The notes under the pieces: model-generated
The model's input: only the letters and a program-made list of their open reading frames with translations
Told to the model about the DNA's origin: nothing
Database searches by the model: none
Origin: Marthasterias glacialis
Taxonomy: Eukaryota; Echinodermata; Asteroidea; Forcipulatida; Asteriidae
Length of the DNA stretch: 64,000 nucleotides
Direction: 5' to 3'
Assembly (NCBI GenBank): GCA_911728455.2
Contig: OU452240.1
Coordinates: 868,001-932,000, forward strand
Part shown: positions 44,802-57,846 of the stretch, one piece after another
Numbering within the stretch: position 1 is the stretch's first letter
Layout: every line of letters begins with the position of its first letter
Position numbers and translations under genes: made by a program

Positions 44802-46948
44802 TTATTCAGTCAGTGTACACAAAACATGTGCAGTCTAAATATTTTGATGGTGGTTGAAATCGCTCCCTGAATTTGTATCATTGCAATATGGTGCAATATA
44901 AAATAATTTCCAACATTTATTCTCAACTTTGACCTTAAAGTAAACAGATGTTGCCTCTGTGGCCTGTTTGCCCTTTTAAAATATTCCCGTAAACACTTTG
45001 TTGATAATTTAATGAAGTGTCCTTTTTTTTAACGAAAGAGTCTAGTAAACCCGTTAGCTAGAAGGAAATTTTGAATAACTACTAAATATCTACAAAGATT
45101 TATTACAGGTTCATGTCTCCAAGAAATGAATGCTATCTGACAAATGTTTGAAAATTTGAAGAAAAAAAATAGTTCAACATTATTAGAAAAAAGTTTTTTT
45201 TTTTTCTTTCACTGCAACGGTTTTGACATTTACACTGTTAACCGTAGTTAACACCTTCTGGTAGGATTCCAATTTCATAATAATGATTAATTTGAGATTT
45301 GAATTTGACCAAATTCATTTTTGAAACATCCGGATGCAAGGATCTTCTATTGGAAACTTAGATCGGAAAACAACGTTACAAATCAAAAGCATTGGAACAA
45401 ATTACTCATCGGGAAAGTAATGATGAAAACCCAACAATCAGAGTCTAGGAAATTTGAGAATATGTTTATCGTGCCCTTACTCTGTCAAATATTACTCCCT
45501 GGTGAACAAATGTATGCACTCAGTCAACAGTCTACACTCCAGATCCAACCCAAAAAAAGTCTTACATTTCTCCAGTTTTCTGACACATCCCGACACCCAG
45601 CGTACATTTGGAATAAATTTATTTATCCGGCGCAGTAAGCACTAAGCCATGGATCCCCTCTCACCCCCCCCCCCCTCCCCTCCAGAGAGCGCTCAGGCTG
45701 GTTTAATTGAATTATCACCTCTACAACAAATGGACCTTTCCAAGCAACGCTCTTAGAGAGATTACTAAATGTCTGTCAACTCACACATGGACTGGATTTT
45801 TTTTTCTCTTTCTGCCTTCTTCTCTCCATCATCATCTGCCCTGGTCTTGTAAGGGTTTTCTTTTTGCCTCCGCCCGGCCGTGGCTGGCCGCGGTGGCGTT
45901 GGCGACGAATGTGTGCATGAGAAAGGGTCGTAATGAGTCTATCTATTTATAGGAACGCAGATGTTTTGAAGTAATTTCTTGTCCTCACTCTAGTATGTCT
46001 AAGAACAAGACGGTGAAAAGAGCAGTTAATTTTTTTGTCTGGTATAATTTTTTATTATTTACAATGCAATATGAAATGCGTATTTGATTTATTGTGCATG
46101 ATGGTTAAATTGAAAAAAAAAAAAAATTACAAGATGTTTTAAACCTCTTATATTGGTCTTACAGTAGATTGATGCCCAAATAAAGCCAGTTTCCAAACAC
46201 CCACCTTCATGAAAAAAAAAGAAATGGTTTCACTAATGTCTTGCTCTTTGGACATATTACCTAAAATACTCTTCATGTATTAACCATTAATCTAATGTAA
46301 ACACTCAACCCGACATGTCAATCTCATACAGATTTATAATCCTGTCTTGAAAATAATTTTTTTAAAGGTTTGCTTCTTACAAGTCTTTAAATATATTTCA
46401 GGGGAAAAAAAAAATGTAACGGGTTCAACTTTTAAAAAAAAATCAATTGATTTATTTTTTTATTCATTGGATTGTGTACATTGGATTGTTTATTTTATAA
46501 ATAATGTTTTTGTTGTCAGGGTGGGGGAGGGGGGCATCAGTCGATTGGGCTTTCTTATTCTTGCGGTGGTCTCCTGTACTTCATCATGTTCATGTACTTT
46601 CTCCTTATCGACGCCCTGTTCCCTAGTTGAACACATTCTACACTTAATGCAGGGTTCAAGGGCGAAACTGTTGGGGTGCAAAAATTAAATCAAGATGTCT
46701 GGAATAAAACCCGCAGGATTTAATCAATAGACTTGACATTGATATCGACGTTTCATGTTCCCTGTAAAGAGTTACAGTAGCTGTCAAAAAGGGTATCGGC
46801 ATAACCCTGGAGCCAGAGAGAGGGAAAAAGAGATCTTGTGTTTAGAGTGTGAGCTAGAAGGGTGTTTGCAGCAGCGGCAGATCGCTTATAAACTCGGAAA
46901 GGGGGGTGGGTGGCAAAGATTGAGGGGGGCATTGGTTCTGAAGCTATT

Positions 46949-47153
46949 CTCTAAATGTAAAAGAGTGAAAGATTCACTCTTTCACCCCTTTGGTGTCGTT
47001 TTGGCTCTTTTTTTAGTCAAGTTGGAGCGAACTTGATTCACGTTGAAAATACCCGTCATTCACTCTAAAAAGAGTTGTCCACCATATGGCTCTTTGCAAG
47101 AGTGGTTTCGGCGGACAAAACGATTAGTTTTTCACTCTCTTACCATTAGAGAG
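46949..47153. mobile_element. MITE family F, copy 2
   Basis: Ends CTCTAAATGTAAAAGAGTGA and TCACTCTCTTACCATTAGAG. Inside AAAAAGAGTTGTCC and TTTGCAAGAGTGG, as at 16397-16648. Confidence 0.92.
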
Positions 47154-49464
47154 TACAAGACATCCTTGTGGAGGTCGGTGTTGGGGTGTGAGGATATTCT
47201 CAAGAAATTCAAGGCCCGACACTACATGCATTTCATCGGTCGTTTGGAAATGTTGGGGAAAGATAAATGTAAATTGGACACAGGGCTGGTTTTTTTTTGT
47301 AAACAGTCAATTGGGTTCCCCTTTGCCAGATTCTGCTCACACATTGCTTAATGTTTTAAACGGAGTTTCGTGTTTTTAGAAATTAAAAATGTGGGAATTG
47401 AGTCGACTGACAAATATTTGAAATCTTCAATTTTATTGAAGGTTAAATATCTTTAATCGTCACATTGTTCAGTGTAAATGATTTCAACACAATGGGTTAA
47501 CACCTTTCAGAAAACACAAAATGAATTTATTGTGTATTTTTGGTTTGGTTTATTACAATTTCATCTCTAACAAATTTGTAAAATGAGAAATGAATTTAAT
47601 TTTATCGTCTCCATTGCCATTGTGTTTTCCCCTCTCTCAATAAATTTCCAGTTTTTAATTTGAGACTCGGAACGCAGCCATAAAGCACGGTGAATCATTT
47701 TCACTAAAGAAAACAAACACGAGATCTCATAGTATGTGAATGCATGTATGTTCCTGGGAAAAATTAATTCCCTTTTTACAGCCCACAGGGAGCATCAATC
47801 TTCCGTAGTCTTCACGCTTCACCGCACATTGAATGTCCTCAGGCATTGCTTGTGATCTGAAATACATCTGTCTGGGGTTTATATTATTCATATTAACCAT
47901 TGTACAAACAAAAAGACAACCAGGACCCTTCCCTCTCCATGCATTTTTAAAACTCACAGAATTTAGGACTGGGGTTGTCATTCTGATTGCCGGCACTTTT
48001 TATGTAAGCTACATCTTTAGGTTCTGAAAGAATGTTTTTGTAATTGGAGGTTTTTTGTCGTGGTCTGTAAACTGTGTTTAAATGTAAACTCTCTGTAAAA
48101 AAAAAACTGGTGTAATCATCCTAGATTTAGATTTTTCAGACTTTACCTTTTAGGTAAAATATAGAATTGGTAAAGCTGATAGTGCAGTGTTCTTATCTTA
48201 CTTTGTGTGATGGCAATATAATACATGAAAAAACAAATCTGTGAAAATTTGGGCTCATCCATCGTCCGAGTCAGGAGAAAATAGTGAAAAACCGTGCACA
48301 CCTTTCAGCATGTAAACACATTGTCTTTAATTTTTATTGTTACAATTGAAACTAAAATCCGGGTCTAATGTACAAATTCTGTTTTCTCGGCTTTGACGGT
48401 TTTTCAGACAGAAATATTTCTATGGAAGATTGGTACTGGTGTGAACTTCATAATCAGTAAGCTTTTAGACTGATACTAAAAAAAAATGAATAAATACCAA
48501 TCCTGTATTGTACATTTAAAGCAGCTATCATCAGCTGTCTGCAAGAGTTTATTTCATCACCTGGATGGTATCGTACAGACATACTTGCCCTTTAAGCTCG
48601 ACGTGTAATAGTTTTCCATATGCCAGATTTCAGCACATCATTCCCTGTATCATACTTGCCCTTTAAAGTTCCCCTCACCACTAAATCACTAGGTACACTT
48701 CAGCATTTTTTTGAACAGTGTCACACCTGCCCTTTAAGCTCCCATCGGCATAAAACTACAAGAGAACCCAGCAGGCGTGTTTTTCGCTCAGCGATCGGAC
48801 GTGTATTTTTAAGCCGATAAAAATGCACGCGTCCTCGGGATCCATTGCAAATTCAAACTGGGAGCTAATAAACCATTAGGGTTCTGTCTGTGTATTGCCC
48901 GGAGATAGTCAGTGTATACGACCAAGTGGTTGAGTTAAAGGGCAGGTAAGGGTAGAGTTTGTTGTTGTTTTTGTTACCGGGTGCTCGCTTTTGTTAAAGG
49001 TAGTGTTGTTGACTCGAGGCATGGGACAGGAGTCAGACTCAGTTCTCTCTCTTTTTTTTTTTTTCTTTTTTTTTCGGTGACACTTGACTTGAGGAAAATT
49101 GACGTGGTTACAGATGCAAACTGCTGAATAATCTACTAGTCTTCCCTGCAGCTGCCTCAATTTTGAAGTTTTTTTTTTTTTTTTTTTTCAAAGTTGTTTT
49201 AAGGTGCTTCTGGGATGGGATTCACCCACAAGGTCCCTCTAGTGGGCTCCAAACCGGGTTCTGTTGATATTTAGAATACATTTCTCAACAAATTGGCCAT
49301 CAATACACGTGTGATGAAGCCTGTGGTATGCTTGCTGAATAGTCAACAGTCTATGAAAGGAAAACTAAACAAAAGTGTGAACTCCTCCGATTCTTGATAT
49401 CATTCTCAAACCAACTCCATGGTTTTGTGTCGTGGTGGCGCTGAAATGGCATCATTCAAAACGG

Positions 49465-49990
49465 CTGTGGATGATATGGAATGGTCAGACAGTAGGAAGG
49501 TTGACTGTGTACTTTGTAGACGCATTCACCACATATCATCTTGCAGGCTAGTGTAGTGCATCTATCATTCAAATCCACAGTGGATGAGATTGAATGGTAG
49601 GACAGTAGGCGGGTTAACTGTGTACTGTGTATGCATTCACCGCACGATATCACATTGCAGACTGGTATAGTGCATCTATCATTCAAATCCACGGTGAAGA
49701 TATTGAATGGTAGGACAGTAGGAGGGTTGATTGTGTACTGTGTGCCTTATGATATACTATTGCAAGCTGCCATATAAACAGTGGATGATATTGAATGGTC
49801 AGACAGTAGGAGGGTTGACTGTGCACTTTTGCAACATTGTTACACCACATGTTACATCACATTGTAGGCTAGCATAGTGCATCTACAACTGTACATGTAT
49901 CTGTCAGAACCAAGGTGGATGATACTAAATGGTCAGACAGTAGGAGGGTTAATTACACAAGAACGTCAACATGTCATCACACTGTAATAT
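49465..49990. repeat. Degenerate ~110-bp tandem array
   Basis: About five copies of a unit with TGGATGATATTGAATGG, TCAGACAGTAGGAGGGTTGA and TAGTGCATCTATCATTCAA. Spacing varies between about 93 and 132 bp. Confidence 0.88.
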
Positions 49991-50182
49991 TTCTGAGGTG
50001 TTCATACAGCAGCGGGCACACCTCTCGTTTGTTATTGTATCTTTTTCCTTGGCAGTTAATTAAATATGTGTAGGATTCGTGCATGTATGTAGTGAAAACC
50101 ATACCTGCACATTGTTATGAAAGACCCAGTACGCAACTCATGTTTCAGTATTTCTACAATCCAGATCAGCAATAGACGATAT

Positions 50183-50362
50183 TCCAGGCCTGATACTTCA
50201 CGAAGGCAATGGAGGCAATTGCCTCCGTTGCCCCTGGTCATTGCCTCGGTGCCCTTGAAATGTTCCAATAGAAATTTACAATTTCCTCATAGAGGTGCCC
50301 TTTATCACTGAGAAAATGCCTTGGTGCCCTTGCCCTTTCAAGAACGAAGCAATCATGCCTGA
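50183..50362 (-). repeat. Family R repeat, best copy
   Basis: Minus orientation: plus reads CAGGCCTGATACTTCACGAA, TTGCCTCGGTGCCCTTGAAA, CATAGAGGTGCCCTTTATCA and CAAGAACGAAGCAATCATGC. About 180 bp, inverted CAGGC/GCCTG ends. Confidence 0.9.
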
Positions 50363-52899
50363 TATTCCTATCGCCAAATAACACATTTTTAGTCGGGGAT
50401 CTTTGTATAATTATGCTTATGTTCTTGTCAAACAGCAATCTAAATGCATTCATTTGACCATCAATATAATTGTAAGTGCACGTACCTAAAACATGTTTGT
50501 CTTTACTTGAGTAAACCCAACCCCATTTCACATCCACTTACTCTGTACATGACTGTCATTTGACCGACAAGCCAGCTTTCTCTTGTAAAGGTGGACTCGC
50601 TGATCATTGCAGCCAATTTCCTGTCATGATGGATTGAGCGAAGGAAGGGAGGGGAAGGGAGGAGGAATGAATTTGTCATCTGAATGAAGGAATATCTCTG
50701 GATTAGCTTGACAGATAATCATTTCCTGCTAATTATATATTAGGAAATTATTGATAATTTTGTCATCCCTTTGAGTGGACAGAAAAGCTTTGACTCAATG
50801 GGTTTAAAAGATTTTTCTGAAGGGCATGCTGGCCAACTGGACAGGGCATGAGGCCAATGGCCTCGGTGGCCTCGGTTAAGATCAAGGCCTGTGAAGGAAA
50901 CATTTTTTTAGGAAAAGAGGTGTATTTACACTTCAAAAAATACATTTCTTAATTTGTAATGAATGAGAACTCCTTTTCACACCTTTAAACTTGGGCAAGT
51001 CATCTGATCCACCCAATCATCTATCTCTTAAAGTAGAAATGATTCAGAGACCCAGAGCCTTAAAGATATCAGTTAAAAATCAACTTGAACAAATTTAACA
51101 TTATTGTTAGAATTTTTGTTATAGAAAGGTAAACGATTGCATAATGATTTCAATTATGAGCACAACTCAATAAAAATCGTTTGATAATTTAAACAAAAGT
51201 GTCAGTGTCATGCTGGGCAAAAATGCTGAGTTTCACGAAAAGCCTCTAAGCACCTAGGAATCAAAACAGCACTTTGACGTTGGCGCACCACGGACATAAT
51301 CCAAACAAGACAATGGAAGATGTATAGTGATGAAGATAAACAACCTTCATCCAGTCCATGGTGTGACGTAATGATTCACGCAGGCTCTGTTACATGTTCG
51401 TCAGTGTTTATTTCACATTGCGTTTGCATTGGTCATTGCTGGGGACAGTGCAGGGCGCCACCAACAGCAACCAATGCTAGTTCAAAAACCGAAAGAGGGG
51501 GTATTTTTTTTAATCAAATTTCAACAAAATTACCGGGAGGAAAACTGCACAGTTATGATCAAATAATAACTCTACACAAAATAAATAAGGATAAGTTGTC
51601 AAATTAATTTGAATGATTTTGTTCAAGTTGATCTTTAAGTACTCACCCCCCCCCCCAAAAAAAGAACAGAATAGATACTACTCTTAAGATTTGGTTCCCA
51701 TTCAAAAGGCCAAAATATTTTTAGTTGGAGAGTTGAATGGTAGGAAGACTTCCAAAAAGTTAGACCATATTCTGACCAAACCAAAAGTTTAACTCAAGGC
51801 CACAGTATTTTCAACTTCATTTGTGATCAAAAGGAAAACTTAAAATTTAACCAAAAATATGAATTGAAAATTAGCGAAAATTTGTGAGAAAAAAAACCCT
51901 GAAGTTTAAATTTCCAACTAAAAACGATTTAACCTCTAACTCCAAATCCTAATCAGTAAACAAGATCCGGTGATTCACAGAGTGTTGTGACAACGTCTGT
52001 TGGTACCTCGCATCCATCGGTGTACCAGTGATTAATGAGGTTTATTGAGCCAAGGACGGGCAATATTGTATGCGTAGATGACTTATCGGTACGATCTTAT
52101 CTTGCTGATGCTTTTGTGTCTAGCAGCTGCTTGACTATTGAGCGAGGTTTCTCGGGAAATCTGACATCTTGACGTTGGACACCGAGCAAGGATGCTGGGA
52201 GAGAAATCCGGTATTGATGTTTAAAGGGAGTGGATATCATGAGTGACATCATCGATGACATCATGATTATGATTATATATTTCTCTCGGAAAGTAGAGGA
52301 TTGAAATCAATGGATTTGTGCTCTTTCTTGTGGACTGGTAAAGACTTCAAATATCTGAATTGTTTTGAATCACTTTGTTACCTATGATTACAGAGCAGTT
52401 GAATGTTGTAAAGTCTTGTCTTTTAAGGTAGTGACACACGACGAGGCACATTTATAGGTAATCAGTTCCAGACAGTCTCAAAGACGAAAGAACTTTCGCA
52501 TTCAATTTTCTCAATTCTCTCTGGGACAGTAAGATGCTATTAGGAAGAAAAACGACTCTTGTTAGGCTGAATGGATGCAGCAGACTTGGTTGCCTGTGAC
52601 AAAGAACATAAAGGGGGAAATAAATGTATGCGAACGAACATAATGTTTCATTTTCAGATAAAGTTATTTCCATTCCATTTGTTTTACTTTCAGGATCTGA
52701 TGTTCCATAACCATCGTAGAGGTGGTCAAAACAGAGCTGGTCAAAACAGATTTGGTCGTTTTGACAGAATTCTGTGGAGCTGTGGAAGGTGACAGGAGAA
52801 ATCTTCCCAAGATTTTTCCCTCAACATAAGGGTAAGTTTTTCAAAACATCGATGATTAAACTTAAGAAAGAAATACTAATTTTGAAGACCAAGGTCAAA

Positions 52900-53240
52900 T
52901 TCCTTACAGCTGTTTAAGCAGAAAATATTGCTTAAACACTTTCTGCTTAGCAGAAATGAGCAGGATACCAGTCACAAATGGTACATGTGACATGGTATTT
53001 TGGCTGGTAACCTCGTTCATAAGCAAAATGTTGTGCTAAGCTACTTTTTGTGCTCTATGAAATTGGGCCTAACCCTGAGGGTTCAATTTCATAGAGCTGC
53101 TTAAGCACAAAAAGTAGCTTAGCACAACAGAATGATGCTTACCAGAATAAGGTTACCAGCCAAAATATAATTTCATATGTACCATATGTGACTGGTATCC
53201 TGCTTACTTTGCTTAGCAGAAACATACCTCTTAAAATCTG
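52900..53240. mobile_element. Two family E elements in inverted orientation
   Basis: The half at about 52905-53070 and that at about 53080-53235 mirror each other: GCTGTTTAAGCAG, GGATACCAGTCACA, GGCTGGTAACC and GCTAAGCTACTTTTTGTGC against GCACAAAAAGTAGCTTAGC, GGTTACCAGCC, GACTGGTATCCTGC. Together they form a ~330-bp fold-back. Degenerate relatives near 14510, 36070 and 36230. Confidence 0.87.
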
Positions 53241-54231
53241 ACTCTAATCTAGGACTTTTTTGTTCAGCGATGACCCACACACCCCCTGTCTTCGACAATA
53301 TTTTTTAAAGAAATCATCTGAAGAAGTGACAATAATTGTTACAGTGTGCCTCAACGTCTCTCAAGGCGTCTTGCTCTAAATAAACTTTGAGTTCTGGATC
53401 CCCACAGGTTAAAACAAATTCACCGGGAACACTCTTGAAGAGATTCTTAATCAAGTACTTAATAAAAACATGCCTCGGACATTATTTCAAGTCACAACAT
53501 TTGTGCCTTTATTAGTGTGAGAGGGATGCTTGGGAAGACACTAACAAGACACATTCCAGAAATACCCAGAAGTATGAACATATCTACTGATATCTGTCTC
53601 AAGTGATATTTTTGCAGTCCGACGATACAAATGTAATTTGCAGCTCAACTTCAGATAGCTTGTTTACTCAGCTTTCCAAACTCCCTGTGACGGAACCAAT
53701 AATTTGTAATATTGCCGACTTCTAATTGGCCGCCGTTGGCGTGAAATTCCAAGTTTCCCAGGAATTATTACAAGTACACCTGTTAAAGTTACATGTGTAT
53801 TATTGTAAGTACTTTGATGCTACGAGAAATGTCTCCAACTTGTCAGAGGAGTGTTTAATTTTACAGTTTGATAGAAAATGTTTTATGGATAAAAAATGAT
53901 CCTGCAATTTGAAAAAAAAACATTTTAGGACAGAAAAATGGAAAGCTTGGCGTCAGTGTAAAGTAAGACGAGCATTGCTCGACTCTAACAATTATAGGGA
54001 AGTTGGTTTTGTTTTTTTGTTTTTTGTTTTTTTAAATTTAAATTGTCTGTATATTCTCAAGCAAATGTTGCCTTCCCGATTTGAAAACGATATGACAGCA
54101 ACAAAAATACATCAGTGTCTTTTAGGGAATGGTTTTATTTTCAAGTTGGATTCAAGTTGTCTTTTAGACCAAAATGTTGCCTGCTAGCTGCATGTCCAGT
54201 ATTTCAAATTAGACAGAAAAAGCCCCCCCCC

Positions 54232-54268
<37 letters not shown>

Positions 54269-55063
54269 ATGACCACTAGAAAAGAACAGTAAACATACAA
54301 GATTCTGAGAATTCTGACTAAATTTTAACTGCCAAGAACAAAAATTACAAAAACTCAATAGAGAACAGGGCCAAAGGAATATCATTCCAAACACTTCTGA
54401 GAAAACTAAATTGCACAATCCACCCCCCTCGACGTGACTATTTGTTCATGCATTAAGATGAAACTGAGTCAGAAAATGACAATTAAATAATGGAGCGTTC
54501 TTGAAGATTACGAAATGATCCTGCGGCAGTTAGCCAGTGACTCACCAAAGGAATGGTCATTAGATTTGTCCATCGGAAAAACACCGCGATGATCAGTCGT
54601 ATTTATTGCTTTCTTATATCTCGGAAGAAGTTTAAAGGGATTGTACAAGTGCAAGATTCTTATAGAGTGTGGTGGGGGGGGGGGGAATTGGGGGGTTGGG
54701 ACTTGAGGCCAGGGCCTCATGGGTTTCTGTGAAATTCTAGACCCGATGATGGAACTGCACTTGTTTTGATTTCAGTTTTGAACTACATTATGTGTTGTCC
54801 TCATGGTGAGCTATAAACAAAATTTAAACGTACATTTGAATAAGAAAATGGTTTATGAAATCTTACAGAGTACGCTGTGCATGTGAAGTCCTGCTGAGAG
54901 GAGAGCATCATCTTCAAGAGGAATTGAAAGTCATCTTTTCTTCTTCTCAGGGAAATCTTTTTAAGAGTACTACAGTTATTTTCAGGTAAGTTAAGCTTGA
55001 CAAAAGGGAATCAGTTGTCGCAAACTGCATGAGTATAAATGTAAATAATTGTAATGGTAGCAT

Positions 55064-55099
<36 letters not shown>

Positions 55100-55119
55100 G
55101 CACCATTTAGTATAGCGTC

Positions 55120-55410
55120 TTTTCCAACGGTTACCAAGCGCTTACAAGAAAAACAAATGGAAAACAACGATAAAAAAACAACTTAAACAAAAAAGTGAGT
55201 TTTAAGATGTTTTTCAATCTGGGAAGTACAAGTCACATTGGCCAATGAATGCATGAGGTGTTGAGTTCCAGAGGTTAGGAGCAGTACATGAGAATGAACA
55301 GTCTCCAGCCTTCTTATTTGTCTTTGGAAAGTCAAGGGTAGTCTGGCAGGATGAGTAGAGTTTGTAGGCAGCTGTAGGCAGATTGGTGGACATGGAGTAA
55401 CTCAGTGAGG
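55120..55410. repeat. Probable interspersed repeat after (AAT)n
   Basis: Block beginning after the AAT run with TTACCAAGCGCTTACAAGAA and GATGTTTTTCAATCTGGGAA, then GAGGTGTTGAGTTCCAGAGG. It has the look of a retroelement 3' end next to a microsatellite tail, but no second copy exists in this window. Confidence 0.4.
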
Positions 55411-56184
55411 TATTGCGTTGGCCTCAAATTTCAATTCAATTAAATTCAATATTTTTTTGTCGACGTTAAAAACATAGAAATTTGACATCCACTGGCCAAA
55501 TAAAAGTACACATAGTTTCGACCCTAACATAACCAATTAACTCTACTAGGGTCATTACGTCAGGCCATTAACACTTTGTGTTTATGTAGTTAACTTTATC
55601 TGTTCTTTTTTATTCTGAAGAATTTCTTCTGGGAATTTGGGGCGTTTGGTCGGAAATGTCTCACTAAAGAAGTTTGAAGTGGAGAGAGGATAAAGGTTGA
55701 GCTCTAGTTTAGAATTACAAGGACATTTTAGAGGACTAGCTTATCAAATATCATTTCCAAGACGTTGTTTTAGTGTATGTGACAGCTCCCAGTGAACCTT
55801 GGTTGCTGTTTAACTATGCTCAAGCTCTCTGGTATACATGCCACCAATTTCCATGGGCTGTTTTGTAACTGAATATGATGCCCTGGTTCCAGGAAGGTTC
55901 AGAGAAACACCAGAGAATAACGTTTCTAAAAACATAGAATATTACCCTCGGACTTGGAATATTTGAGGAAATTATAGGTCAACGACTAGTTGCCATTGTT
56001 TGATGCTCAGGAATACACACGTGAAACCACGGGAGGCAAGAATGGTAGGAGCTATTAATATTACCTTCTTAAAGGGGCTGTACAAGGAAAGTCAGGGTGT
56101 TAAAATTGACCCAGTTGGTGCCAAATCAGAGGCTTCTGTCAGTGATGTCTGGTGTCTGTGAGTCTTTTGGATTACTGATGTCAT

Positions 56185-56345
56185 GACACGTGCCCGATAC
56201 TTCACAGAGGCAATTACCTCCATGCCCCCCTGGTCATTGCCTTGATGCCCTTTGAAATGTTCTAGAAACAACAGAGTCAATTGCCTCCATGCCCCCTGGT
56301 CATTGCCTTGATGCCCTTTGAACTGTTCCAGTAGAACAGGCATGT
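56185..56345 (-). repeat. Family R repeat, internally duplicated
   Basis: TGATACTTCACAGAGGCAATT..., then a block CCCTGGTCATTGCCTTGATG occurring twice about 68 bp apart. Confidence 0.82.
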
Positions 56346-57049
56346 ATTGTTCATCTGATCAGCTGATTTCCCCTTTTTTATCCTTTGTAGTACCATAGAA
56401 AACTGAAAAACACTGAACAAAGTTGTATGTACAAAACAGCTTCTTCTTTTTTCATTGACAAAGTTTCATAATCTGAGTCGAATTTGAAATTCCCCTCTCT
56501 ACCCCACAAAATAGTTGCTCGAAAATTTGATTGAGAATTTGGTAAAAACTATGAACTGATACAGTCAGTCTAGGGGTAGTCAGTCTAGTTTTTAATTTGA
56601 ATAGTTGACAGTATGAGTTTTACTTTTGCACAAATACTTTGTAATATTCCATTTTTTTTTTCCTAATGTAGCCAAGAAAAAATGAGTTTGGGTATTTAAA
56701 TAAGAATTAATAAACATCATTTTTGTGAACAGGAAAATCCTCCAAAGCAGAGGGGTAAACCTCCTTTAACACGAGAAAAGAAATGTCTTAAATAGATCCG
56801 TTTCACTGAACCGAATTTGCACTGCTCCTTTAAACGCAGCCTTCCCTCTCAAAGTGGATCCCGCTTGCACAGCCTGGAGGTCCACCCCCTCGCTAAACAG
56901 ATAATCTGCCTGAAAGGTTAAGGCAGTGGGAGACTAATGGAGAATATGATAAGATGCTTAGATATGCGGAGATGGAATGCCATTGAGGAGATCTGGACTG
57001 GTGTGTCGGGGGAATGGTGCAAGCAGACACTTTGTATTGCTTTAGTGGC

Positions 57050-57490
57050 AGAGGTCATTTGAGAGCGGTCATCATTCTGGACACTGAAATCTACTTAAAT
57101 CATTGAAATTTCTTGATGACTCTCTCAGAGACCAAACCAAGAAGAGCAAGACTTCTGTTTCCATTTTCTGAAGTAACTTTTGGTAGCCTTTGAGGGCTTT
57201 ATTTTATTGGAAGATATCATTTGGGAGGTGTCATTTGAGAATGGTCATTCTAGAGGTTTAAAATCATTCACAAACTTATTGATGATGATCTCAGAAACCA
57301 GACCAAGAGGAATTCAGTTTCTTTTTTTTCTGTAGGTTTTTGTAGCTTTTGATGGTTTTACTTTATTGGAAGAGTTCTTTTGGGAGATGTTATTTGAGAT
57401 TGAGAGCGGTCATTCTAGAGGTTTAAGATCATTGAAATTTCTTGATGTCTATCTCAGAAACCAGACCAAGAAGAAGTCTGTCGCATTTAA
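57050..57490. repeat. ~165-bp tandem array (2.7 copies)
   Basis: Units share TTTTATTGGAAGATATCATT-like starts, GGTCATTCTAGAGGTTTAA, and CTCAGAAACCAGACCAAGA. The array makes a spurious open frame at its right end. Confidence 0.85.
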
Positions 57491-57699
57491 AAAAATTATC
57501 TTTGGATGGTTTTTGGTTGGGTCAAATGGAGGAAGGAGAGCAGATTTTAAATTAAGTTCCTTCATGGTTTAAGCATAAGGAGATGTGGCATGGGTCAATT
57601 TTATAACCATGAGAGGCTACCTTGAGGGCCAAGATGTCCTCTTTATTTGTCTTGAATGCTGGTCTTTGGTCAATATTTTATGAGGCATTGGAGGAATGT

Positions 57700-57846
57700 G
57701 TTAACTCTTTCACTACAGCACGCTGCTCACAGCGGCTCAGTGAATTACTTCATACGCCGCAGAGCCGCTGCCAGCGGCTCAAAATAAACAAAATATTAAA
57801 CAATTCCGTCACAGCTGTATTTTTATTCCTCAGTGAAAGAGTTAAC
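57700..57846. mobile_element. Palindromic MITE (GTTAACTCTTTCACT)
   Basis: Termini GTTAACTCTTTCACT and AGTGAAAGAGTTAAC are near-perfect. The centre has alternating CAGCGGCTC and GAGCCGCTG motifs. 147 bp. Confidence 0.9.

Larger units (their letters stand above)
40646..49460. other. Gene-poor stretch
   Basis: No supported coding exon. Contains C runs at 41379-41408 and 45666-45677, an (AAAC)n-like run at 42655-42700, a G run at 43190-43201, T runs near 49055-49072 and 49171-49188, and the elements listed separately. Unique, repeat-free blocks lie at about 42400-42560, 45690-45800 and 48755-48905. Confidence 0.45.
50363..57050. other. Gene-poor stretch
   Basis: No supported coding exon. Weak exon-like pieces with acceptor and donor exist (about 52692-52788 and 54952-54986) but show no recognisable protein. 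An A run lies at 54233-54267, (AAT)n at 55063-55100, and a G run at 54673-54684. Unique blocks at about 51960-52260, 53640-53790 and 56850-56960. Confidence 0.45.

Noticed and set aside
45321..45638. 105-residue plus-strand frame
   Set aside because: It opens at a non-ATG codon, has no recognisable domain, and lacks plausible splice partners.
52692..52788. Exon-like piece (acceptor TACTTTCAG, donor GTGACA) with a Gly/Arg/Asn-rich reading
   Set aside because: Weak donor, internal near-duplicate GGTCAAAACAGA, and no partner exon; not enough for a call.
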